The position numbers and the translations under genes are program-made. Below are positions 44,023-55,845 of a stretch of 64,000 bases of DNA, piece after piece. Numbering within the stretch: the stretch's first letter is position 1; every line of letters starts with the position of its first letter. The notes below the pieces were generated by a model. That model saw only the letters and a program-made list of their open reading frames with translations, searched no databases and was not told the DNA's origin. Source of the DNA: Gautieria morchelliformis (Eukaryota > Basidiomycota > Agaricomycetes > Gomphales > Gomphaceae); contig WHVA01000193.1 in the NCBI GenBank assembly GCA_015179125.1, positions 62,001 through 126,000 of the forward strand. Reading direction: 5' to 3'.

Positions 44023-45399
44023 TTAGGTTGGGAGCCTTCCATGAGCTTCTGTGTGATAATATGCCATACCTGCACGTGGAACAGGAGGAATTCGCATGAA
44101 AGCATATCGCATCCTTCGGAAGAAATGCAAGAAATCATAAATGGCGGAAGTGCCCTCATCCTCGTTTCGTTTCACCATACGCGTGCGTAGCAGCTTGAAA
44201 CTGAGGGAGAGATAGATGGTATCGAAACGGGTCACAACCTCATCGATACTTGGTCGCTTCGATGGCTCTTCTTGTGTCATGTCTGTAATCAAGGGAACCA
44301 TGAAATCAAATCCAAACCTAACCTAACCGATCATGGTTCTGTGACAAAGGTTTAAAAGCAAAGAGCAGATACATACATCCACAAATTCCATCTTGATCAT
44401 ATTACCGAGATAGTAGATATCAGTTGCGAACGGATTGGAGTATTCATTATATTTGTCTCCTTGAACCTCGGGTGCAGTTCTATCAATACCACGAACAGGA
44501 AGATCCAGTGGTGGGCCATGCTTGGGGTCATAGAATCTGGAGAGACCGAAATCGATTAGAAGATATTTTGGTGGACGTTCCGTTCGAGTCCAATGCCTTG
44601 CAAAACGATCGCGTTTGTAATCGAAGTCGATATCAATAGGATGAAATCCATTGGGATAAAGTTTTCTGGCGTCCATCATGATATTCCTTCCTGTACAATC
44701 ACTTGACATATGTTTTATTATCTGCACCATCTGTATACTATTCAGGGCCTACCGATGAGCGTAATGGTGCTTATGCATAAATTGAATTCCCTGAAACATG
44801 ATACATAGGTCTGCAATGACATACAAACACGCACACGCACTTCGAAGACTTGACGGATGAATTCGACAGCTTCCCCGAATGTCCAAATTTTTGGTCTTTT
44901 GAAAGGCCGGAGAATCGGCATGACAAGGAGAACCATTCCTTCATACTCTGGAACCTCGAGAACGTCAAGTAAAGGCACGCAGTGGTTCTTAGGATCTGAC
45001 GCTAAAGGCTCGCTGGAGAAGAATTTGCCGATGCCCACTTCATCGGATTCATTGTACTTGACTATCCGCTTCAGTGTTACTGTCTCACCGTCGGACATAC
45101 GTGTGGCATCCATCACATGCCAATGCTAGTGTCATGTCAGGTTCATTCCTTGATGACAAGCAACCAGAGCACGCACTCCATAGGGCAATGAATGGCTGTC
45201 TTCACAATCAGTAACATACTTTTTGGTTCTCTTCCAGGTTGGGATGGTAGCGAGGGCGGAGCAAGTATCCCTGAGACTCGAGCCATCGATACTGATCAGC
45301 CCAGAAGATTTCCGTCGGTTGAAGGGTTGCAAAGCTATCACGGTTCCATGTTCTGCGATATTCGTTTTCTCGTTCACGAAGCTTGATTGCGCCAGCCAT
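44023..45399 (-). CDS. Protein-kinase-like gene, copy B
   Basis: A close duplicate of copy A from the ATG at 45399 to 44023. All motifs are kept: VTLKRIVKYNESDEVGIG, LVMPILRPF, FMHKHHYAHR spliced to DCTGRNIMMDA, LLIDFGLSRFYD and RGIDRTAPEVQG, and the final KRPSIDEVVTRFDTIY exon. The intron splitting the HRD motif is kept with donor GTAGGC. Two small deletions relative to copy A lie near 45237 (a loss of about 12 bases) and in the intron at 44790-44850. The duplication runs from about 43965 to 45507, so it covers 5' leader and 3' flank. The Copia element at 45531 inserted close to its upstream edge. Both copies look able to code. Confidence 0.78.
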
Positions 45400-45889
45400 G
45401 GAGCAAGAGTGTAGAATGTGGGAATTCTCGGGGAAATCCGATCGATCGATCAATGGATCGCTGACGCGCGTATCACCTGTTCTCCAACTCTTATGGAACG
45501 TACTGCGAGCGCGGATAAGTTAGCCGATGGTGTTACGCGCAGGACTGAGTTCGAAGGGAAAGTGATAAGATTACTATCTACTCGGTGAGTACCTAGCACT
45601 ACGTGTTGGATAACGGCACTTCGGCATACTTACGCAACCCGATGACGCGTGCAAGGACCAAGGATAGAGGAGAACAAGGAGCGCAGCAAAGTACAAAGCG
45701 CGCTTTGTACTTTGCAAGACAAAAGGATTCAACTATAATTAGGAGGAGGCTTTCTCACGCTTACCATCACATCCAAAATCCAAAATACCCTCTCCCGAGC
45801 TACACACTCACACAAACACCCTCAGATCGTCGCTGACAACAGCCAGCGACATCATCCAGCTTCCTCGAAAAGAAGAAGCGACAAAAACG

Positions 45890-47659
45890 ATGCCCCAAAG
45901 CATCGAACCCCAAGTGCCGGCCACGTCACAAGGCCGAACGAGAGCAAGCACCACACAGCAGATCACCAACAAGACCAGAGCTGAGCTACTGCTAGAACCC
46001 AACACGTCAGTGCGCACAAAAGAACAGGCGAGACAATACCTAGACAAACACGGGTACTACGCAAAGGAAGACCCGTTGTCAACGGAACACCTCAGCTACG
46101 CGCTACTGTCCCTAGCGCACAACGTCAGCGGCAAGACTCTACAAGAAGGAGTAAGGGCAGTGGCAGTTCTAATGATGGAAGAGGCAGCGAGAACGGTGGG
46201 AGCGGCGGTGATGAGGCATGTTGAAAAGAACCTAGAGCAGACCCTATACAGGTTCGAAAGGGCAGCAGATGATGCAAAGGAAGCCGCAGAGAATGCAAAA
46301 GCGGCAACGGAAGGGGCCGGAAATGTCATTGAGCATATCAACAGCATGAGGCAGCAGAGCGGACTAGAGGGAGAGACCGGAACGAGAGGCACAACATACG
46401 CGGCCGCACTCAGAGGTAATGTACCGCTATCACACCTAAATAATTTGGCGAGGGCGAAAGCAAAAGCCAGACAAATATTGATAGATGCAGACCCACAAGG
46501 GGAGCAAGACATGCTCACCAGATTGACAGAACAGGAACTAGTGGCCAAAGCAAATGAGGCGATCAACAACCTAGAAGAAGACCACGAACGCACCGACATC
46601 GCTTTCATAGGAGCCAAGAAATTGGCTAACGGAGGAATAGTCTTCGATCTAGAAACGGAGAACGCAGCGAAATGGGTCCAAGACAACAGACGAACCTTTC
46701 TGAACAAGTTCAGTGGATCGGCCACCATAAAAGATCGAGCACTATCGGTGATAGTCGAATACGTACCTTTGAGCCATTCGCCAGATGCGATGGCGGAGAT
46801 GAGGAAGATAGAACGAGACTCGAAGTTACCCACCGGCACCCTAATGTCCACCCGCTGGATAAAGCCCCCACACAGAAGGACAGCAGGACAGAAGACCACC
46901 CACATCATCGCAAGGATGACCACCACAGAGTCGGCGAACCAGTGCATAAGGGACGGGTTAATAATAGCAGGGAAAAGAACATGGGCTAGGAGAATGAAAA
47001 GGGAACCACGAAGGTGTTTAAAGTGTCAGAAATACAACGCGCGGCACCTGGCGGCAGAGTGCGAGAGCCAAGACAAATGTGGCACGTGCGGAGCAGAACA
47101 CAGAACAGCAGAATGCGAGGAGAATGACCCAAGCAAGTTCAGATGCGTAAACTGCAACACAACAGGTCACGCGTCATGGGACAGAACATGCCCGATCTTC
47201 AGAGCGGCGTGCGAAGCGGCGGAGAAAAGCGATCCGGAGCACACGTACCGATTTTTCCCGGACGAAAATCCTTGGACCTGGGAGCAACAAGGGGAGGCGG
47301 AGAGAGCAGTGGATGCAGGGGACCTGCTAAAACAGGTCAGGGAACAGGAGGAGAGGAGATGGCGCGCAGCCGAAGCAGAGACCCGCACGGGAAGACAGAT
47401 AATGGATAGAGGAGGCGAAGAACAACAAACGGAACCAAACTACCAGACACACAGAGGACGAATGGAAAGCCAAGGGCACAGAAGGGGTAGAGGGCGAGGG
47501 ACGAACCTAAGGATAGGGCATATGGACCAAGGATGGCAGGAGAGAGGGCAAGGGGAAGGATGGCAGAGCAGGCTAGACGACTACGGGATTGGAACGCACC
47601 GTGAACAGATGCAAACAGGACAGCAGCAGGACAACAACAACACACCGATCCCACAATGA
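45890..47659 (+). CDS. LINE ORF1, gag-like RNA-binding protein
   Basis: 589 residues starting MPQSIEPQVPATSQGRTRAS. The middle part has an alanine-rich coiled coil (RFERAADDAKEAAENAKAAT). An RRM-like section follows with SRWIKPPH-type residues (MSTRWIKPPHRRTAGQKTTH). Three zinc knuckles are near residues 375-430: CLKCQKYNARHLAAEC, CGTCGAEHRTAEC and CVNCNTTGHASWDRTC. The C-terminus is rich in Q, G and R. The protein would coat the element RNA. The stop overlaps the start of ORF2 in an ATGA (47656-47659), so ORF2 may be translated by termination and re-initiation. The frame is whole. Confidence 0.9.
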   Translation: MPQSIEPQVPATSQGRTRASTTQQITNKTRAELLLEPNTSVRTKEQARQYLDKHGYYAKEDPLSTEHLSYALLSLAHNVSGKTLQEGVRAVAVLMMEEAARTVGAAVMRHVEKNLEQTLYRFERAADDAKEAAENAKAATEGAGNVIEHINSMRQQSGLEGETGTRGTTYAAALRGNVPLSHLNNLARAKAKARQILIDADPQGEQDMLTRLTEQELVAKANEAINNLEEDHERTDIAFIGAKKLANGGIVFDLETENAAKWVQDNRRTFLNKFSGSATIKDRALSVIVEYVPLSHSPDAMAEMRKIERDSKLPTGTLMSTRWIKPPHRRTAGQKTTHIIARMTTTESANQCIRDGLIIAGKRTWARRMKREPRRCLKCQKYNARHLAAECESQDKCGTCGAEHRTAECEENDPSKFRCVNCNTTGHASWDRTCPIFRAACEAAEKSDPEHTYRFFPDENPWTWEQQGEAERAVDAGDLLKQVREQEERRWRAAEAETRTGRQIMDRGGEEQQTEPNYQTHRGRMESQGHRRGRGRGTNLRIGHMDQGWQERGQGEGWQSRLDDYGIGTHREQMQTGQQQDNNNTPIPQ

Positions 47660-50328
47660 ATAGAGCCGAACAACAGATCCAAAATTTGAGAATCAGACAA
47701 CAAAATGTGAACAAGTCACTCACCGCCACAGCAGAAATGCTAGCTAAGTGCACGGCTGATCACTACAATATCCTTGCGATTCAAGAACCATATATTGACT
47801 TTTTGGGAAACTCCAGGGCCACGCATAACTGGTACACAGTATATCCGAGGACGCACTTCCAGAACGGAGGGGCAAGGACGAGGTTGATGATACTGATAAA
47901 CAAAAAGATCGCGACGAGCGCATGGGGGGCGATGGAGGTAGGATCGCCGGACATCACGGCAATAAGCATCAAGACAAGCGTGGGTAAAATAGCAATCTAC
48001 AACATATACGCAGACGTTGCACAGTCAGACAGCATAAGGGCCGTGCGAAAACACATACAGGACAAAGCGGCAGAAGAAGCCACGCAGGGAAGGGAGACGG
48101 AAGAAATGCTATGGCTAGGGGATTTCAATAGGCACCACCCGCTATGGGACGAGCTACGCAATTCGCACCTATTCACCAGAGCCAATCTCAACGAGGCGCA
48201 AATACTGCTGGACGCCATAGCGGAGCAGGGGATGCAGATGACACTGCCCAAAGGAGTGCCGACCCTGAAAGCGATGGCAACGGGAAACCATACTCGAACA
48301 GATAACGTATTCGCCTCACCGTCGCTAGCAGAGAGACTGATCACTTGTATGACAGTGCCGGAGGAGCGCCCACCAAAAACCGACCACTATCCCATAGACA
48401 CGAAGATAGACCTCACAGTCGAGACCGCCACGCACAGACCAAAACGTAATTACAGGCAGGTGGATTGGAAAGCTTACAACAAGGCGTTAGAAACGAGGTT
48501 GGAACAAGTCATAGAAGACCCAACCCCGAAGGACCAACGACAGTTCCACACCCACCTGGAGGCGCTCATCACAGCCATCCAGGACACCACGGAAGAGCTA
48601 GTGCTGATGAGCAAACCCTCGCCGTACGTAAAGCGCTGGTGGTCGCTCCAACTGACTCAGAAGAGGAACGAGACGAGGCGATTGGGAAGAAGGGCTTACG
48701 CAAAGAGAAACGACCCGACGCACCCCACACACGAAGAGTACAGATGCGCCAGGAACAGCTATGCTGGAGCAATAGAAGACTCAAAAAAAGAGCATTGGGC
48801 CGAGTTCCTCGCAAGCATCAATCACAAGACGGTGTGGACAGCGCACAGGTACGCCTTGGCGGGAGCATCGGACGGGGGGATGGCGAGAGCGCCGACGTTG
48901 GTAATACAAAAGGACAACGGCACAAAACAGGTGGCGGAATCAAACGAACAAAAAGCAAACATGCTCTTCGATGCGTTCTTCCCGAAGACAATAGAAGGAA
49001 TGGAACAAATCCCAGAGGACTTCAACTACCCGCCACCAGCGTTCGAATACCAGCCAGTAACCGACGGGCAGATACGAAGAGCAGTAGACAGGCTCAATCG
49101 GTTCAAGGCGCCCGGAGATAACGGTATCCCTAATGAACTCATAAAACAGTGCATTAATGTCATCCTACCCTACATAGGCCCTCTATTTCGAGCAACGTTC
49201 GACCTCGAGGTGTACCCACCCGAATGGAGAGATTCTATCACCAAGGTCCTGCACAAACCGGGGAAACCCGATTACACGGTCCCAGGCGCCTACAGGCCGA
49301 TAGTCCTGCTCGACACCATAGGAAAAGTACTATCAGCGTGCGTCGCAGAGGACATAGTAAAAATGGCAGAGAAGCACCGGCTGCTACCTGACAACCATTT
49401 CGGGTGCAGACCGGGCAGGACGACTACGGATGCCATTCACCACGTGGTAGGACAAGCGAAGGACGCCTGGAGGAGAGGAAGGGTACTAGGGGTACTATAC
49501 CTAGATATAAAGGGGGCTTTTCCTAGTATCGTGCTGAAGAGACTGATTCACAACATGCGCAGGAGAGGAATACCGCGCGAGTACATGGACTGGATATACA
49601 GCAAAGTCCAAAATAGGCTAACAGTCGTCAACTTAGATGACCACACCTCAGCGACCAGGCCCATAGGACGGGGAATGGACCAGGGCTGCCCCCTGTCAGC
49701 AGTCGCGTACCAATTCTACAACGCAGACCTCATCGACATCGCACAGAGTAGCAGGGGAGAAGGCTGCGTGGGGTTCGTGGATGACACGACCCTAACAGCG
49801 GAGGGGAAGGACTTACCTGAGGCATTCAGAAAGCTGACGGAAATGATGGAAAGGCCCGGAGGAGCATACGACTGGGCGGAACAACATCAGTGTCAATTCG
49901 CGGTAGAGAAGTTCGGGCTGATGGGTCTCACCAGGAGAAGAGAGAAAGACCCGGCGAGACCGAGGAAAACCAAGCCGACAACGAGGCCGACAATAAAAAT
50001 AGGAACTCATGTGGTGCGGCCCACGGTGGCTCACAAATTCCTAGGGGTGATAATGGATCAGGAGTTGAGGTTCAAGGAACACGTCAACTACACTCTGAAG
50101 AAAGGGGAAGCATACGTGGGGCAGTACAGAAGATTGGCAAAACCGTCGAAGGGGATAATAGCTAAGCACATGCGGACCTACTACCTAACTGTCGCAATCC
50201 CGAGGATGTTATACACCGCTGACATCTTCCTTACACCAGAATCGAACAGGACCAAAGGAACGAAGGGCTACATAAACAAGTTAGCCAGAATCCAGAGACA
50301 GGTCGCGATAGACATCACAGAGCGCTGA
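47656..50328 (+). CDS. LINE ORF2, endonuclease and reverse transcriptase
   Basis: 890 residues. The N-terminal apurinic-type endonuclease shows ILAIQEPYID, MLWLGDFNRHHPLWD, RTDNVF and PKTDHYPID, covering the expected catalytic residues. The reverse transcriptase follows with APGDNGIPNELIKQC, YRPIVLLDTIGKVLS, HFGCRPGRTTTDAIHHVV, LGVLYLDIKGAFPSIV, GMDQGCPLSAVAYQF and the active site GFVDDTTLTAEG. The protein nicks the target and primes cDNA synthesis there. The frame ends at 50328 (DITER) just where the similarity would continue as LRTTATDTLDAHADLL in another frame, so the natural protein includes the RNase H part downstream and this copy is truncated by a frameshift. Confidence 0.92.
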   Translation: MNRAEQQIQNLRIRQQNVNKSLTATAEMLAKCTADHYNILAIQEPYIDFLGNSRATHNWYTVYPRTHFQNGGARTRLMILINKKIATSAWGAMEVGSPDITAISIKTSVGKIAIYNIYADVAQSDSIRAVRKHIQDKAAEEATQGRETEEMLWLGDFNRHHPLWDELRNSHLFTRANLNEAQILLDAIAEQGMQMTLPKGVPTLKAMATGNHTRTDNVFASPSLAERLITCMTVPEERPPKTDHYPIDTKIDLTVETATHRPKRNYRQVDWKAYNKALETRLEQVIEDPTPKDQRQFHTHLEALITAIQDTTEELVLMSKPSPYVKRWWSLQLTQKRNETRRLGRRAYAKRNDPTHPTHEEYRCARNSYAGAIEDSKKEHWAEFLASINHKTVWTAHRYALAGASDGGMARAPTLVIQKDNGTKQVAESNEQKANMLFDAFFPKTIEGMEQIPEDFNYPPPAFEYQPVTDGQIRRAVDRLNRFKAPGDNGIPNELIKQCINVILPYIGPLFRATFDLEVYPPEWRDSITKVLHKPGKPDYTVPGAYRPIVLLDTIGKVLSACVAEDIVKMAEKHRLLPDNHFGCRPGRTTTDAIHHVVGQAKDAWRRGRVLGVLYLDIKGAFPSIVLKRLIHNMRRRGIPREYMDWIYSKVQNRLTVVNLDDHTSATRPIGRGMDQGCPLSAVAYQFYNADLIDIAQSSRGEGCVGFVDDTTLTAEGKDLPEAFRKLTEMMERPGGAYDWAEQHQCQFAVEKFGLMGLTRRREKDPARPRKTKPTTRPTIKIGTHVVRPTVAHKFLGVIMDQELRFKEHVNYTLKKGEAYVGQYRRLAKPSKGIIAKHMRTYYLTVAIPRMLYTADIFLTPESNRTKGTKGYINKLARIQRQVAIDITER

Positions 50329-51639
50329 GAACCACGGCCACCGACACGCTCGACGCCCACGCCGACCTCCTACCGTTCCTGCTGCTAGTGACCAAGATAG
50401 TGCACAGGGCGGCAGTACGGCTAGCGTGCCGCCCCAGGGACACCCGCTAGCAGAGAGAACGAGCAGAGCAGCTAGGAGGTACGTCAAACGCCACAGATCG
50501 CCGTTACACGAGATGATGCACGCCTTCGAGCTGAATCCAGACACAATGGAGAAGATCCATACGGTGGTGCTCGGGCCCAAGTGGGCCCCGGCATTCAACG
50601 CAAGGATCCCACCGTCCAAGGAGAAGGCGAAGGAGGAGATAGATGCTGCCGAAGCAGAAGTGGTAGTATACACGGACGGATCCTGCATAGAGGGCGGAGT
50701 AGGGGCTGCAGCGGTGATGTACAGGAACGGGAGGGAATGCAAGACGACAAGGCTGTACATGGGCCCAGAACATGAGCACACCGTCTTCAAAGCGGAACTA
50801 GCGGGCGCAGCCATAGGGGCAAAGATGCTCAACATGGAACGCGGTGGCAGATACACCATCGCCCTGGACAACCAAGCGGCTATACAGACAACGAGAAAAG
50901 AGCGCGCAATTCCCGGACAATATCTCATCAACGCAGTCCATAAATTCAGGGCGTAGTGCAACAACAGCCGGGAGCCAAAATCACTATGAGATGGGTACCG
51001 GGGCACAAAGGAGTAGCAGGGAACGAGAGGGCGGATGAGGAGGCGAAGAAGGCGGCGAGCGGAGAGACCAGCGAGGAGAGGGACATACCAATCGAGTGCC
51101 GGGGAACGATGCCAACGAGCAGAACAGCAGAGGTCCAGAGACACGGCACGAGCCTGAAGCAGAGAGCGAGGGAAATCTTCGCTAAGTCACCTAGAGCTAT
51201 GCGAGCGCACGAGATTGACCCCACCATGCCGTCAGCAGCCTTCGCGAAAATCACGAAGAACATGCTGCACAAGCAGGCCAGCCTACTCGTACAGCTAAGG
51301 ACGGGACATATACCGTTAAACAAGTACTTGCACAAGATAGGAAAAGCGGAATCACCCTTATGCCAGGCGTGTGGGAGCGCGCAGGAGACGGTACAGCACT
51401 ACCTGTTCCAGTGCCGGGCATACAAGGAGCAGAGGCAAAAGCTGGAGAGAAAGCTAAAACGGGGAGCGAGGTCCCTAAAGACACTGCTAGGCGGGCACAA
51501 GGCGCTAGAGCATCTATTTGGATATATACAGGACACGAAAAGGTTCAATGATCAATACGGAAACGTAGCCCTACCACCGGCGAAAGAGGACACACGAGGA
51601 AGAGCAGACGGACGACAGCGCAGGGAGAGAAGGCGCTAA
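50329..51639 (+). pseudogene. LINE ORF2 C-terminus: RNase H and zinc motif, frame-shifted
   Basis: Two frames, 50426-50956 and 50956-51639, hold the rest of ORF2. RNase H motifs are VVYTDGSCIEGGVGAAAV, FKAELAGAAIG, ALDNQAAIQTT and VPGHKGVAGNERADEEAK. The end has CQACGSAQETVQHYLFQC. Frame changes near 50328, 50440 and 50955 separate these from the reverse transcriptase and from each other. The same break region exists in the fragment at 1-1250, though the faults there are different. Confidence 0.88.
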
Positions 51640-51971
51640 ACACACACCTCGCCCACGAAGGCATGGACACGCTCGAGGCAATGCCTCTTGAGCATACGCA
51701 GAGCATAGAGGTCTAAAGGAGAGGCGGGCCAAACGCAAGGAAGAAACTGTAAATACCGTCTTACATAGGGCGCTGCCCCAAAAGACGTAAAATTGGAAAA
51801 AAAAAAAAAAAAAAAAACTATTATTCTACTTCGACCTATACTACGCACCTGAGTTCGAAGGGAAAAGTGATAGGGTTTCCCTTCGAACTCAGACTGCCAT
51901 ATTGGGTGACCGCGTCACGTGATCTCACGTGAGTAGCACGCAAGTAACACACCCCCCTGACGCGGTCAACG

Positions 51972-53144
51972 TCAGAAGAGTCCCATAGTATGTCTATGTC
52001 GTTCGACCAACTCGCGAGGTAACGCTTTGGTCAGTAGGTCCGCCGGCATACTGTTCGTAGGTACGTAACCAATCTGGATGACTTTATGAGTGACCTTTTC
52101 TCGCAGCCAGAAGTACCGGATATCCAGGTGCTTCATGCGTCCATGATGCTCGGGATTTTTGGCAACAGATAGAGCAGATTGATTATCAATGAATAGGTGA
52201 GATGGTCCTTCAACTCTTGAATCAAGCTCATCCAATAAGCTTCGCAACCAGACGATTTCGGTCCCTGCCAGGACTGATGCGATAAACTCGGCCTCGGTTG
52301 TTGATAAGGTGACTATGTTCTGCAACTTGCTGGCCCAGCTGACGGCTCCGGTCCCGACCTTTGTGAGGAATCCAGAGGTTGATCGACCGTTGTCGGGATT
52401 TCCTCCATGATCAGCGTCGGTCCATGTTTGGAACGATTTGATTGATGGATCGGGTGCGTAGGTGAGTGCTAGATCGATCATCCCTTTCAGGTAGCGTAGG
52501 AGGTGTTTCACCGCTGTCCAATGCGCCGGGCCAGGATTTGAGTTGAATCGTGCGAGGCGTCCGATGGCGTAGGCAATGTCAGGACGAGTCGCGATGGCTA
52601 AATAATTCAGCGCTCCGACTGCATTTAGGTATGGTACATCCCTCATTTCCTCTATCTCCTCTGGTGTTGATGGTCCCATGGCAGCGCTCAAACTCGAACC
52701 TGGGGCCATAGGCGTGAATACGGGTCGACAATCCGACATCTGGAACCGATCGAGGAGTTCTTGAATGTATTGCTTTTGTGAGAGTCTTAATGTCCTCTGT
52801 GAGCGATTGTATTCTACCTCTACTCCCAGTAACGACGTTGTCGGGCCCAGATCCTTCAATTTGAAGATATCGCCTAGTTTGCTTTTGACCTGGTCTAGTT
52901 CCTGCTTGGAGTTTGATACCAGAGTCAAATCATCGACAAAAACAGGTTTGGTGATCTTGGTGGTGTTGTTCAACCAGATGTAGACACTTGGCGCAGATTG
53001 GAGACGCTTGAATCCCATACTCTCTAGCGCAGTCCCAAGCCGTTCATACCATAACCTTCCACTCTGCTTTAATCCATACAGCCCTCTCTTCAGCTTGCAT
53101 ACCCAGTCTGATCCCCCTTGATGGTAGCCTTCCGGTTGCTGCAT
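51972..53144 (-). pseudogene. Copia 2 reverse transcriptase (part) and RNase H
   Basis: The frame shows GLYGLKQSGRLWYERL, VFVDDLTLVSNSKQEL (catalytic DD), the RNase H parts TWTDADHGGNPDNGRSTSG, LSTTEAEFIASVLAGTE and FIDNQSALS, and the final MPADLLTKALPRE. It lies just inside the 3' LTR, as usual. Confidence 0.9.
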
Positions 53145-53446
53145 GTATATTGTTGCGTCATTGGCGAGTACTCCATTTAGGTAAGCGTTCGATATGTCTA
53201 CTGACTCGATATGTGCTCCCTGTAGTGCTCCCTGAGCTAATATTGTGCACAGGGCTGCCCATCGTGTGGTAGGAGCGAAGACTTCGTCGTAATCGATGCC
53301 TGGTCGTTGGGTATATCCCTTCGCTACCAGGTGGCTCTTGTATTTATCTAGAGAGCCGTCCGAATGGAGCTTGATTCAGAAGACCCACCAAGAGCCAATG
53401 GCTTTCTCTCCAGGAGGTAATTTCACTAATTCCCATGTCCCATTGT

Positions 53447-54951
53447 CTAGGAGGGCTCGGATCTCTGCGTCTGTCGAGTCCTTCCATATTGGCGCGTCGG
53501 TTGCATTGCTTCAGCAAACGTCTTGGGAATGCGGCCATCTTTTATTGTTGCATTCAGTGCTGCTCTGATGATACCCGGTGAGATCGTGTTTGTGTTCATG
53601 ATGTCTGATTTGTCATAGATGAATTCCAGGGCCTGAATGATTGAAGCGCTGGCTGCTGCACCCCCCTCAGGGCCTGGATCGTCATGATCGGGAAGTGGAC
53701 GAGGTCGGAGGAATGGGTCATGGAGATGGCGATAATCAATCCGGGCAGTAGTCCTGCTGGACCGGCAGAGGGGTGCGATAGGTGCGGGTGGGGCTGGTGG
53801 GTCAAGGTCAGTTGGTGGGTCGGGGTCGGCTGGTGGGTCAGGGTCGGCAGGAGGGTTGGGTTCGGCTGGTGGTCTGGGATTTTCTGGAGGGGCGGCTTCT
53901 GGGAGTTCAATGCCTTGGTCCGGTTGCCCTTCCAGTGGAGCTACGATCCGGTCGGGAAGTATGGTGGATGGTAAGAGTGGTTCAGTAATATTGTTAGCTG
54001 TGGTAAGACCTGGGAATTCAGATTCATTGAAGATGACGTCTCGAGATATGATGGTGCGTTTTGTGATGGGGTCCAAGCAGCGCCAACCCTTATAACCATC
54101 CTCGAAGTCGAGGTAAATGCATTTGCGAGATCTGGGTTGCAGTCCAGCTCTTTCGTCCTTTTGCACATGGACATAGGCAGTGCAGCCAAAGGTACGCAGC
54201 ATTCCGAGGTTTGGTTTGTGGCCAAACCAGGCTTCGTAGGGAGTTTTGTCTATGAGCGCAGAGGTTGGAGTGGCATTGACGATTCAAACCAATAATTTTA
54301 GGGCATCTCCCCACATCGACACTGGTAGATGGGCTTGCTGTAGTAGTGCGATCGTTCCTTCCATGAAGGTCCGATTCGTCCGTTCTGAGGTGCCGTTCTG
54401 CTGCGGTGTGCCCTTCGTAGTATGTTCGTGGAGTATACCATGGTGCTAGAAATGTTGGTCCCACTTATGACCAATATACTCCCCGCCTTTGTCATCCCTA
54501 AAACGCTTCACTCTCGAGTTCAATTGATTTTCTGCCAGTGCTTCGAAGGCCCGGTAGGCATCAAATGCCTCATCCTTTGTCTTCAGGAGATCAAGGTCCT
54601 GTACCTCGTGCAGTCATCCATGAAAGTAATCCAGTATCGGTGTCCTGATGGTGTGCGGACTGGGAGAGGCCCATGGACGTCTGAGACAACAAGGTTGAGT
54701 GGGCTGGACGTGCGGTTGGTGCTTTTTGGGAAGGGGTTGCGGTGTTGCTTCGCAGCAATACATGGTTCGCAGATATGAGGAACAGTCCCATTTGAGTTTA
54801 CCTGTATCCCGTCGACCATGTTATTTTCTAGGAGCTTCTCCAGCCACGCCTGTCCAATGTGCGCAAGTTGTCTGTGGAGTAATGGTCGGTCTACTATTTG
54901 TGAAGAGATGGCAAGTGCGAGTTCTTGATTTGGGACTGTGTTCCCGGTCAA
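53447..54951 (-). pseudogene. Copia 2 integrase region
   Basis: Pieces include the pre-integrase part LLHRQLAHIGQAWLEKLL with HICEPCIAAKQHRNPF, the core start SDVHGPLPVRTPSGHRYW, the post-core FGCTAYVHVQKDERAGL, and a linker made of PPADPDPPAD repeats (about 53770-53870). The set is typical of Copia integrase and its tail. It is broken. Confidence 0.85.
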
Positions 54952-54966
54952 GAAACCCGTCCCGTT

Positions 54967-55845
54967 TCATATGGCGGCACAGAAGCACAATTTATTGCCT
55001 TGGATAAACGATATGTGGTCCTTCACAATGCAGACAGTGAAACTGTGGTGTGTGGTAAGGTGGAGGACTGCGAGTAAGTTGTTCTGGAGTGCGGGCACGT
55101 GTAGGACTTTCAAGAACAAAACGTCTTGCGTCGGCTTCCCGTCGATCATGGGGGAAAACAATACTTGCCCCCACCCGGCCGAGTATACTACCTCATTTGT
55201 TGCTAGTCTGATAGGTACTCTGTAGTACTCGTAATTCCGCAGCCAATGACGATGAGGAGTCATGTGGCTGGTCGCTCCTGTGTCCATGTTCCAGCACAGA
55301 TCGGCATCTCCGTTGATTGATGATGAGAGTGAAGGCCGTAGGTTCGCATTCCCAGCAAGTTCCTCTGTGGTATTGTTCGATGTATTTTTCTTCTGTTTTC
55401 GTGGTGCGGATAGCCTCTCTGCAAGTGGCGCAAAGGATCCTCGTCGCTTCAGGTTTCTGTTTCCTGTAGCGATAGTATTTCCATCCAGATTCTTGCTTTT
55501 TAGCCTTTTCCACATTTCGATGGGATTTTCCATGGTGTTCTCGACGTGGACGTATTGTGTCGGAGTTAGGGATTCGAGTATGGTGCTGGCGGCCTCCTCC
55601 CTCTTCAGGATCCATTTTTCCGCTTCTCTCGCATCCATCGGTCTTTTGAGATCTTCGATGACTATTCGCCATGTGCCTATTTTCATGAGCTTCTCCTGCA
55701 TTTCAGTTGCCCAGACATCGTAATTCATGCCCGTGAGTCTGACGCTTTTCGCGCGACCTTCAGCCTCTGATTTGGACATGCTGAGTTCTTTTCCTTTGAT
55801 TATAGCACAGGGCCCATAACCTGTTACGCGCAGGACTGAGTTCAA
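54967..55845 (-). pseudogene. Copia 2 gag and protease
   Basis: Gag of the DUF4219/UBN2 type is recognisable: LTGMNYDVWATEMQEKLMKI, then EAASTILESLTPTQYVHVEN. Then comes the protease start CWNMDTGATSHMTPHRHWL with its active Asp. The usual zinc knuckle was not seen. Confidence 0.82.

Larger units (their letters stand above)
45604..51817 (+). mobile_element. LINE (non-LTR retrotransposon) inserted in the Copia 2 LTR
   Basis: It has a 5' UTR (45604-45889), ORF1, ORF2 and a 3' UTR ending in a run of 21 A at 51797-51817. The flanks show an imperfect target duplication of about 28-30 bp: ctatctactcggtgag...cactacg before the element and ctattattctactt...actacg after the A-run. The 5' end is therefore probably complete. 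With apurinic-type endonuclease, reverse transcriptase and RNase H it belongs with the Tad1/I-like fungal LINEs. The ORF2 end carries about three frame faults. Confidence 0.9.

Noticed and set aside
46096-46947. 283-residue open frame antisense to LINE ORF1
   Set aside because: It is the mirror of a well-supported ORF1 with zinc knuckles. Its serine- and leucine-rich composition follows from the codon usage of the other strand.
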